A DNA stretch of 11,361 nucleotides from an uncultured Clostridia bacterium (GTDB taxonomy: Bacteria > Bacillota > Clostridia > Lachnospirales > Lachnospiraceae): the NCBI GenBank assembly GCA_937888895.1, contig CALASV010000378.1, forward strand, positions 1-11,361, in the 5' to 3' direction. Positions within the stretch are counted from its first letter, which is position 1. Every line of letters starts with the position of its first letter. The notes beneath the pieces were generated by a model that was given only the letters and a program-made list of their open reading frames with translations, was not told the DNA's origin and ran no database searches. The position numbers and the translations under genes were made by a program. Below, in pieces: positions 5,967-11,361 of the stretch.

Positions 5967-8300
5967 ATGAGTGAAGAATTAATTATGCCAGTAGTAGCAA
6001 TCAAAGGACTTACGCTATTACCGGGTATGCTGATTCACTTTGATATACACAAAGATTCTAGTATTCGTGCTATTAATATAGCATTGCAAGAAGGAAGACA
6101 AGTTCTTGTGGTAACACAAAAAAGTTCGGTAGGAGAAGAACCTACGAAGGAAGAATTGTATTCTATGGGTACAGTTTCTACAATAAAACAGATGATTAAA
6201 ATGCCGGGCAATCAGATTCGTGTATTGGCAACAGGAATCCGTAGAGGATATTTAGAAGAATTGATATCGACAGACCCTTACTTAGAGGGAAAAGTTTCTT
6301 TACCAGTAGAAGTGAATGCGGATGCATTAAGTCCTGCGGAACAAAGAGCAATGCTTCGAGCATTGAAAGATATGTTAGAAGTTTATGTGAAATCCAATGA
6401 AAAAATTGGAAAAGATGTTGTAAAGCAGATGATGAATGTCGATACTGTAGACGGTTTAATCAATCAATTAGCAATAGGAATACCAATGACAGTTACTTCA
6501 AAGCAAAAAGTATTAGACGCTGTTCATATTTTAGACCGTTTTGAAACAATTATGGTAATTCTTGCGAATGAAATAGAAATTTTAGAAATCAAAAAAGATT
6601 TACAAGGAAAAGTAAAGGCAAAAGTAGATAAAAACCAGAAGGATTATATATTAAGAGAGCAATTAAAAGTAATTCGAGAAGAACTTGGAGAAGGTGCTAC
6701 TTCGGAAGATATATCAGAATTTTATGAAAAATTGAAAATCATAAAAGCAACTGATGAAATAAAAATAAGGATAAGAAAAGAAATTGACCGTTATAAATCA
6801 GTAATGGGTAGTTCGGCAGAGAGTGTAGTAGCTCGTGGTTATGTAGAAACTTTATTATCATTACCATGGGAGTATGGTTCAAGAGATAATTTAGATATTG
6901 GAAGAGCAGAGAGAATTTTAAATAAAGAGCATTATGGGTTAGATAAAGTAAAAGAACGTATTTTAGAGTTTTTAGCAGTTCGTGCTTTAAATAAAAAAGG
7001 ACAGTCTCCTATTATTTGTTTAGTTGGACCTCCGGGAACAGGGAAAACTTCGATTGCAAAGTCTGTTGCTACAGCATTAAATAAAGATTATGCACGTATT
7101 TGTCTTGGTGGTGTGAGAGATGAGGCAGAAATTAGAGGACATAGAAGAACTTATGTAGGTGCTATGCCTGGTCGTTTAATTCAAGCATTGAAGACCGTAA
7201 GAGTAAATAATCCATTGATTTTATTAGATGAAATTGATAAAGTAAGCAGTGACTATAAGGGAGATACTTCTTCTGCCTTGTTAGAAGTATTAGACCCAGA
7301 GCAAAATAAAAACTTTGTGGACCATTATGTAGAATTGCCAGTAAACTTGTCAGAAGTATTATTTATTTGTACTGCAAATTCAGTGCAAACTATTCCAAAA
7401 CCATTATTAGACCGTATGGAAGTAATTGAAGTAAGTAGCTATACGGAAAATGAAAAGTTGCATATTGCAAAAGACCACTTAGTTCCAAAGCAATTAGAGA
7501 AAAATGGTTTAACAAAAAAAGAATTAAGAATTTCTTCAGATGCTTTGAAAGAGTTAATTAATGGATATACAAGAGAAGCAGGAGTACGTTCGCTAGAGCG
7601 TAAAATTGGAGAAGTATGTCGCAAAGCTGCAAGAGAAGTATTAAAAGCAAAACAGCAAGGAGAAGAAGCGAAAGTAATTAAAATAAGTAAAAAGAATTTA
7701 TCAGAATATTTGGGTAAGAGAAAATATCGTTTAAAGACAGCAAATGAGGTAGCGGAAGTTGGTATTGTAAGAGGGCTTGCTTGGACAGAAGTAGGTGGTG
7801 ATACATTACAAATTGAAGTAAATAGTATGCCAGGAAAAGGTTCTTTACAATTGACAGGAAAGCTTGGAGATGTTATGAAGGAATCTGCGCAAATCGCATT
7901 AAGCTATGTACGTTCTATTGCAGAACAGGCAGATGTTCCAACCGAATATTTTGAAAAGCATGATTTTCATTTGCATGTACCAGAGGGAGCTGTACCAAAA
8001 GATGGACCATCGGCAGGTATTACAATGGCAACTGCTATTTATTCTATGATAACAAATACTCCAGTAAAAGCTGATGTAGCAATGACAGGGGAAATTTCAT
8101 TAAGAGGTAAGGTGTTACCAATAGGTGGTCTAAAAGAAAAGTTACTGGCAGCGAAACAAGCAGGAATGAAACTGGTACTAATACCAAAAGATAATGAAAT
8201 TGACTTAACGGAAATTTCAGAAGAAATTATTTCTGATATGGAAATTATTCCTGTTTCTTATATGTCAGAAGTATTAGAATATGCGTTAGAAAGGAAATAA
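5967..8300 (+). CDS. lon: ATP-dependent endopeptidase Lon (LonA type)
   Basis: Lon is a homo-hexameric AAA+ serine protease that degrades misfolded and regulatory proteins in the cytosol. The N-terminal LON substrate-binding domain (about 5-200, starting MPVVAIKGLTLLPGM) leads into a helical segment, then the AAA+ module with Walker A GPPGTGKT (354-361), Walker B LILLDEIDK (417-425) and the arginine-containing LLDRMEVIE (480-488). The C-terminal protease domain has the catalytic Ser682 in PKDGPSAG and Lys725 in GGLKEKLLAAK, exactly 43 residues apart as in E. coli Lon. Length 777 is normal for LonA; there is no membrane segment as in LonB. AGGAGG at 5955-5960 fixes the start. It probably shares a transcript with ysxC, 2 nt downstream. 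Confidence 0.98.
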   Translation: MSEELIMPVVAIKGLTLLPGMLIHFDIHKDSSIRAINIALQEGRQVLVVTQKSSVGEEPTKEELYSMGTVSTIKQMIKMPGNQIRVLATGIRRGYLEELISTDPYLEGKVSLPVEVNADALSPAEQRAMLRALKDMLEVYVKSNEKIGKDVVKQMMNVDTVDGLINQLAIGIPMTVTSKQKVLDAVHILDRFETIMVILANEIEILEIKKDLQGKVKAKVDKNQKDYILREQLKVIREELGEGATSEDISEFYEKLKIIKATDEIKIRIRKEIDRYKSVMGSSAESVVARGYVETLLSLPWEYGSRDNLDIGRAERILNKEHYGLDKVKERILEFLAVRALNKKGQSPIICLVGPPGTGKTSIAKSVATALNKDYARICLGGVRDEAEIRGHRRTYVGAMPGRLIQALKTVRVNNPLILLDEIDKVSSDYKGDTSSALLEVLDPEQNKNFVDHYVELPVNLSEVLFICTANSVQTIPKPLLDRMEVIEVSSYTENEKLHIAKDHLVPKQLEKNGLTKKELRISSDALKELINGYTREAGVRSLERKIGEVCRKAAREVLKAKQQGEEAKVIKISKKNLSEYLGKRKYRLKTANEVAEVGIVRGLAWTEVGGDTLQIEVNSMPGKGSLQLTGKLGDVMKESAQIALSYVRSIAEQADVPTEYFEKHDFHLHVPEGAVPKDGPSAGITMATAIYSMITNTPVKADVAMTGEISLRGKVLPIGGLKEKLLAAKQAGMKLVLIPKDNEIDLTEISEEIISDMEIIPVSYMSEVLEYALERK

Positions 8301-8302
8301 CA

Positions 8303-8893
8303 ATGAATGTAAATCATGTGTCACTCGAAACGGTGTGTGGTATTACAAGTACATTACCAGAAAATAGTTTGCCAGAGTTTGCATTTGCAGGAAAATCAAA
8401 TGTAGGGAAGTCTTCTTTAATCAATGCTTTAATCAATCGAAAAGCGTTAGCTAGAACATCAGCCCAACCCGGAAAAACACAAACCATCAATTTTTATAAT
8501 GTAGAAGAACAATTATATTTTGTAGACCTTCCGGGATATGGATATGCAAAAGTATCACAAGAAATAAAAGAAAAATGGGGCAAAATGATAGAAAGGTACT
8601 TGCAAAAATCCAAACAATTAAAATTAGTATTTCTTTTAATTGATATTCGTCATGAGCCTTCTGCTAATGATAAAAATATGTATGAGTGGATTGAATATAA
8701 TGGCTTTGAGCCAATTATTATTGCTACAAAATTAGATAAAATCAATCGTAGTCAAGTACAAAAGCATGTAAAAATGTTGCGTACAGGGTTAGGTTTGAAG
8801 AAAGAAACTGTATTAATTCCTTTTTCTGCAGAAACAAAACAAGGAAAAGAAGAAATTTGGGAAGTCATTGAATCTTATCTAAATTTGCAATAA
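8303..8893 (+). CDS. ysxC: Ribosome biogenesis GTPase YsxC/EngB (YihA)
   Basis: A small TRAFAC-class GTPase required in Bacillus subtilis for late assembly of the large ribosomal subunit. G motifs are complete: G1 GKSNVGKSS (30-38), the switch I region PGKTQTINFY (56-65), G3 DLPGYGYAK (75-83), G4 TKLDK (142-146) and G5 SAETK (175-179). The 196-residue single-domain length and FAGKSNVGKSSLIN signature separate it from Era, Der and YlqF. The ATG is 2 nt after the lon stop, and its AAAGGA ribosome site (8290-8295) lies within the last codons of lon, so translation is likely coupled. The lon-ysxC order is shared with B. subtilis. Also called engB or yihA. Confidence 0.96.
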   Translation: MNVNHVSLETVCGITSTLPENSLPEFAFAGKSNVGKSSLINALINRKALARTSAQPGKTQTINFYNVEEQLYFVDLPGYGYAKVSQEIKEKWGKMIERYLQKSKQLKLVFLLIDIRHEPSANDKNMYEWIEYNGFEPIIIATKLDKINRSQVQKHVKMLRTGLGLKKETVLIPFSAETKQGKEEIWEVIESYLNLQ

Positions 8894-8899
8894 AGAAGA

Positions 8900-8921
8900 G
8901 GCTATCTATTTTTTGATAGCC
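8900..8921. terminator. Hairpin between convergent ysxC and DUF4364-type genes, probable bidirectional terminator
   Basis: GGCTATC (8900-8906) pairs with GATAGCC (8915-8921) around an 8-nt T-rich loop, beginning 7 nt after the ysxC stop. It is 8 nt beyond the stop of the convergent gene. On the plus strand the T-run only comes at 8935-8940, and on the minus strand a pyrimidine-rich CTCTTCTTTATT follows directly. Position between two converging genes supports use in both directions. Confidence 0.7.
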
Positions 8922-8928
8922 CCAACGA

Positions 8929-9474
8929 TTATTCTTTTTTCGATGGAGGATTTCCTGCCATTAACGTAGAAATTAAATAAGCGTAAATATCAGAGTTATA
9001 TTCTTTCCAGTGGTTACAAATAATATCTGCTTCTTCCGCAGAGGTTACAGGTAAATTAAGATGAATGAGTTCGCTGTCACGCTCTACAATACGGAGTTCG
9101 ACAATGAACTCATTTTTCTTTTTCTCATAATAATCTGCCGAAACAGCAATCATTTCTCGTAATTCATATTCTTTTTCTGAAAGATATGCATCAATATCAT
9201 CTCGAATGGCAACGGAGATAGTTGTATAAAAATAAGATAGCGTTTCTCTACCAGATGGTGTAATTCGATATAAATAAGAGTTATGAGAAGTTTCTACCTC
9301 AATATAGTTGTCTTCAATTAGGTCTGCTAATGTTTCTTGAATTGTAAGATAATTTGTATATTCTTTTTCTAATATAAAGCGAGTAAGTTCCGTATTAGTA
9401 ATAGGAAATGTCATTCTGTCTAAAATATAAAGTATAATTAGTTTATAAAGCATTAAAGATTCTGATTGTAACAT
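8929..9474 (-). CDS. DUF4364-type winged-helix protein of unknown function
   Basis: A 181-residue soluble protein. The opening LMLYKLIILYILDRMTFPIT and the following NTELTRFILEKEYTNYLTIQETLADLIEDNYIE pattern look like the DUF4364 family found in Clostridia. Residues about 7-85 read as a winged helix-turn-helix: helices, then the wing VETSHNSYLYRITPSGRE. The C-terminal half (about 95-181) is charged and helical. A DNA-binding or regulatory role is inferred from the fold only. The start at 9474 is supported by AAGGAGG (9487-9493), 12 nt upstream; Met8 would leave that site 33 nt away. It overlaps the end of the upstream radical SAM gene by 22 nt, so the ribosome site lies inside that gene and the two are probably translationally coupled. 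Confidence 0.85.
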   Translation of the reverse strand: MLQSESLMLYKLIILYILDRMTFPITNTELTRFILEKEYTNYLTIQETLADLIEDNYIEVETSHNSYLYRITPSGRETLSYFYTTISVAIRDDIDAYLSEKEYELREMIAVSADYYEKKKNEFIVELRIVERDSELIHLNLPVTSAEEADIICNHWKEYNSDIYAYLISTLMAGNPPSKKE

Positions 9475-10412
9475 TCCTGTTTTTTTCCTCCTTGAAAAAT
9501 TTGTTTTTCTTGTAATAATTTGCGAATATCATTTTGTACTCGTTTTTTATCGGTACTCCATAAAGGAGCAATTAAAAGATTTCTTGGACCATCTCCTGTT
9601 AGTCGGTAAATAACAATAGAAGATGGGATTCGTTCTAATAAAGTAAGTAATGTTTCTAAATAAGTATCACGATTCATACAATAAAATGCTTGTTGTTCAC
9701 AAAGCATAGGATAATCTTTTGCTAGTTTTGTATTTTTTAATATATGTAATAGTTGTAACTTAATTCCATGAATAGGAAAAGAACAAATATAATCAATCGT
9801 TTGTTGCATATCGGAAAGTGTTTCAAATGGAAGTCCTAAAATACAATGGACAATGACGGGAATATTTCTTTTATTTAATTCGGTAACAGCTATTTCAAAA
9901 ACAGAATTTTCATAGCAACGATTGATATAACGAATTGATTCTTGTTTTGTCGTTTGAAGACCAAGTTCTATATAGACTGGTTTGACTTTTGTTAATTCTG
10001 ATAAAAGTTCTAGCACAGGTTCAGGTAAACAATCTGGTCTTGTACCAATAAATAACGCTTCAATATCAGGATGATGAATTGTTTCCATAAATAACAATCG
10101 TAAATATTCTATAGAGGCATACGTATTTGTAAATGATTGAAAATAAGCAATATAGCCGAAAGGTGTGTTGTTTTTAGGAAGTTTTTTACTTACTTGAGCT
10201 TTGGCACGTTCGATTTGGTCAGCAATAGAAGTAATACATTTCTCGGCAAAGTCACCAGAACCACTCGTACTACAAAAAGCACAGCCACCAGTTCCAATGG
10301 TACCATCTCGATTCGGACAAGTCATACCACCATCTAAAGATAGACGAAACATTTTTTTATGAAAGGTTTGTTTGAAATATTCATCTGCACTAAAAAAATA
10401 GGGTAGCATCAT
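9453..10412 (-). CDS. Radical SAM protein, YhcC/TIGR01212 family
   Basis: A 319-residue protein of the radical SAM superfamily, which uses a [4Fe-4S] cluster to cleave S-adenosylmethionine. The cluster cysteines are in the family-specific spacing: Cys32 in GGMTCPNRDGTIG, then Cys44 and Cys47 in GGCAFCS, rather than the plain CxxxCxxC. Other typical blocks are YIAYFQSFTNTYA (108-120), GTRPDCLPE (142-150), VYIELGLQT (166-174) and HCILGLPFET (209-218). Length fits E. coli YhcC. The family is related to Elp3-like enzymes and may modify RNA, but the substrate is not settled; I do not assign one. The ATG at 10412 has GGAG at 10418-10421, 5 nt upstream. It is first in a two-gene operon with the DUF4364-type gene. 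Confidence 0.9.
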   Translation of the reverse strand: MMLPYFFSADEYFKQTFHKKMFRLSLDGGMTCPNRDGTIGTGGCAFCSTSGSGDFAEKCITSIADQIERAKAQVSKKLPKNNTPFGYIAYFQSFTNTYASIEYLRLLFMETIHHPDIEALFIGTRPDCLPEPVLELLSELTKVKPVYIELGLQTTKQESIRYINRCYENSVFEIAVTELNKRNIPVIVHCILGLPFETLSDMQQTIDYICSFPIHGIKLQLLHILKNTKLAKDYPMLCEQQAFYCMNRDTYLETLLTLLERIPSSIVIYRLTGDGPRNLLIAPLWSTDKKRVQNDIRKLLQEKQIFQGGKKQECYNQNL

Positions 10413-10437
10413 TGTTTCTCCAATTTATTTTTATTTA

Positions 10438-10494
10438 ACCGAAAATTAGGAATATCCACTTGAATATAAGTTCGTTTTTTGGCTTATTTTCGAT
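10438..10494 (-). promoter_or_regulatory. Structured 5' leader of the radical SAM operon (candidate RNA element)
   Basis: In the predicted leader, 10486-10494 (ATCGAAAAT on the minus strand) pairs with 10438-10446 (ATTTTCGGT) as a 9-bp stem with one G-U pair. It encloses a small hairpin formed by 10462-10467 and 10452-10457 with a 4-nt loop. The closing stem begins 2 nt from the predicted transcription start. No known riboswitch consensus was recognised and there is no terminator or masked ribosome site, so regulation is speculative. Confidence 0.3.
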
Positions 10495-10502
10495 GTTTTT
10501 CT

Positions 10503-10531
10503 ATTGTACCACTAGGAAACTTTTTCGTCAA
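10503..10531 (-). promoter_or_regulatory. Strong promoter of the radical SAM / DUF4364-type operon
   Basis: On the minus strand TTGACG (10526-10531) and TACAAT (10503-10508) are separated by exactly 17 nt, and TGG directly before the -10 makes it an extended -10. Transcription would start near 10496, giving a leader of about 84 nt. Confidence 0.75.
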
Positions 10532-10610
10532 TGAAGATTATAATTGATTTTGTGTTAATTGTATAAAAAATTTATATTTTTAAAATTTTAAAAAAAGTTA
10601 AAAAAAGGTG

Positions 10611-10639
10611 TTGACAAAATACAAAACGCTTGATATAAT
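10611..10639 (+). promoter_or_regulatory. Consensus sigma-A promoter of the tRNA operon
   Basis: TTGACA (10611-10616), a 17-nt spacer and TATAAT (10634-10639) match consensus at all 12 positions, with an additional TG one base before the -10. Transcription should start near 10646, about 40 nt before the tRNA-Val gene. Such an ideal promoter fits stable RNA genes. Confidence 0.9.
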
Positions 10640-10685
10640 ACAAACGTACTTGAGTGACAGGTATAAAAAATGAAATAAATGCTAC

Positions 10686-10758
10686 GGGATCTTAGCTCAG
10701 CTGGGAGAGCATCTGCCTTACAAGCAGAGGGTCATAGGTTCGAGTCCTATAGGTCCCA
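10686..10758 (+). tRNA. tRNA-Val (anticodon TAC)
   Basis: A full cloverleaf of 73 nt. The acceptor arm GGGATCT pairs with AGGTCCC with one G-U pair. The D arm contains AGCTCAGCTGGGAGAGC, the anticodon stem is TCTGC/GCAGA around loop CTTACAA (anticodon at 10719-10721), and the T loop is TTCGAGT. The discriminator is A10758 and the 3' CCA is not encoded (att follows), so CCA must be added enzymatically. It is co-transcribed with tRNA-Leu, 30 nt downstream. Confidence 0.96.
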
Positions 10759-10788
10759 TTATAAGAAGTAGTTTTATATTTCTTATAT

Positions 10789-10875
10789 GCTGGCGTGGCG
10801 GAACAGGCAGACGCACAGGACTTAAAATCCTGCGGTAGCGATACCGTACCGGTTCGATTCCGGTCTTCAGCACCA
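10789..10875 (+). tRNA. tRNA-Leu (anticodon TAA)
   Basis: A class II tRNA of 87 nt with encoded 3' CCA. The anticodon stem CAGGA/TCCTG carries loop CTTAAAA (anticodon at 10823-10825). The long variable arm CGGTA-GCGA-TACCG and the D stem GCG/CGC are those of a leucine tRNA. The T stem ACCGG/CCGGT is perfect. The acceptor arm GCTGGCG against CTTCAGC has a G-U at 5:68 and a C-U mismatch at 6:67. It is the second gene of the tRNA operon. Confidence 0.95.
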
Positions 10876-10909
10876 AAAGAACTACTAATAATTTAGTGGT
10901 TCTTTTTTT
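10876..10909 (+). terminator. Intrinsic terminator of the tRNA operon
   Basis: Immediately after the tRNA-Leu CCA, agaactacta (10878-10887) pairs with tagtggttct (10894-10903) with one G-U pair, extended by A-T pairs on both ends, and merges into a run of seven T (10903-10909). This is a textbook Rho-independent terminator. Confidence 0.93.
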
Positions 10910-10911
10910 GT

Positions 10912-10957
10912 TTTACAACCAAAAGCATTTTGATATAAAGTGCAAAAATATTATAAT
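10912..10957 (+). promoter_or_regulatory. Candidate promoters of the methyltransferase gene
   Basis: Two overlapping options exist. TTTACA (10912-10917) with TATAAA (10934-10939), spacer 16, would give a leader of about 29 nt. TTGATA (10930-10935) with TATAAT (10952-10957), spacer 16, has the better hexamers but would start transcription at the ribosome binding site itself, leaving about 11 nt. Confidence 0.45.
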
Positions 10958-10974
10958 TAATATAGGAGATTATT

Positions 10975-11361
10975 ATGAAAAAATTTGATTATAACGAAGT
11001 TGGAAAACAAATAGGTTGGAACTTTTCAAATATGAATTATACTTTGGAAAAGGAAAGTGATTATGATTACTACAAGGAAGTAATAAGTCATATTACACCT
11101 AAAACCAAAATGCTAGATATTGGCTGTGGTAGTGCAGAGAAAACATCTAGGTATTATTCTTTGGCTGATACGGTGTATCTTACTGACTTTGAACCTGAAA
11201 TGTTAAAAAAGGCACAAGCAAATGTTAATAAATATTACGAAACATTACCAAAGGTAAAAAACAAATTCAACTTTGCAATTTTAGATTGTAATGGACCTTT
11301 TGATTTTCCAGATAATTCTTTTGATTTAGTAGTGTCTAGACACTGTGGTGCAAATATGCAA
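10975..11361 (+). CDS. Class I SAM-dependent methyltransferase, N-terminal part, cut by window edge
   Basis: The frame from ATG at 10975 stays open for 129 residues to the right edge. Motif I is clear: MLDIGCGSAEKT (46-57), the glycine-rich SAM-binding loop, followed by an acidic strand end at YLTDFEPEML (68-77) that would bind the SAM ribose. AILDCNGPFDFPDNSFDLVVSRHC (starting 101) covers the usual motifs after it. The start has AGGAG at 10964-10968, 6 nt upstream. It is a Rossmann-fold methyltransferase of the UbiE/type-11 kind; nothing in this half tells whether the substrate is a small molecule, RNA or protein. It follows a terminator and probably has its own promoter, so it is a separate unit from the tRNA operon. 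Confidence 0.85.
   Translation, partial: MKKFDYNEVGKQIGWNFSNMNYTLEKESDYDYYKEVISHITPKTKMLDIGCGSAEKTSRYYSLADTVYLTDFEPEMLKKAQANVNKYYETLPKVKNKFNFAILDCNGPFDFPDNSFDLVVSRHCGANMQ

Noticed and set aside
10137..10337. Plus-strand ORF opposite the radical SAM gene
   Set aside because: Thr/Ser-rich low-complexity translation, antisense to conserved cysteine motif region; shadow frame.

Overview
The window is AT-rich chromosomal DNA from a Gram-positive bacterium. Strong AGGAGG-type ribosome binding sites, the tig-clpP-clpX-lon-ysxC gene order and a DUF4364-type winged-helix protein point to a Clostridia member, most likely Lachnospiraceae; the family assignment is an inference from content. Almost everything in it is housekeeping.

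Layout, left to right. The N-terminal half of an alanine/glycine:cation symporter (AGCS family) runs off the left edge on the minus strand. It is divergent from glmM (phosphoglucosamine mutase, cell-wall precursor synthesis). Then follow, all on the plus strand, tig (trigger factor), clpP, clpX, lon and ysxC/engB. This is a protein quality-control cluster: a ribosome-bound chaperone, the ClpXP protease, the Lon protease and a ribosome-assembly GTPase. clpP-clpX (24-nt gap) and lon-ysxC (2-nt gap) look like co-transcribed pairs. A hairpin closes the cluster at 8900-8921. Facing it on the minus strand is a two-gene operon: a YhcC/TIGR01212-type radical SAM protein overlapping a DUF4364-type protein by 22 nt. 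A well-formed extended -10 promoter and a structured leader precede this operon. Next come two tRNA genes, Val(TAC) and Leu(TAA), behind a perfect consensus promoter and ahead of a strong intrinsic terminator. The window ends inside a class I SAM-dependent methyltransferase gene.

The most unusual element is non-coding. The 261-nt gap between clpX and lon is mostly filled by one giant, nested, imperfect palindrome of about 204 nt (5713-5916). It has a 22-nt outer arm pair (21 match), a 20-bp perfect inner stem with further paired blocks, and a GC-rich core with repeated AGGAC motifs. It may be a palindromic (MITE-like) repeat, a structured RNA, or a terminator enlarged by an insertion. A second notable structure is a perfect 12-bp inverted repeat just upstream of clpP that lacks the U-tract of a normal terminator and sits against a promoter-like TATAAT. 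No CRISPR array, transposase, phage gene or antibiotic-resistance gene was seen. No stretch over 300 nt lacks a gene.
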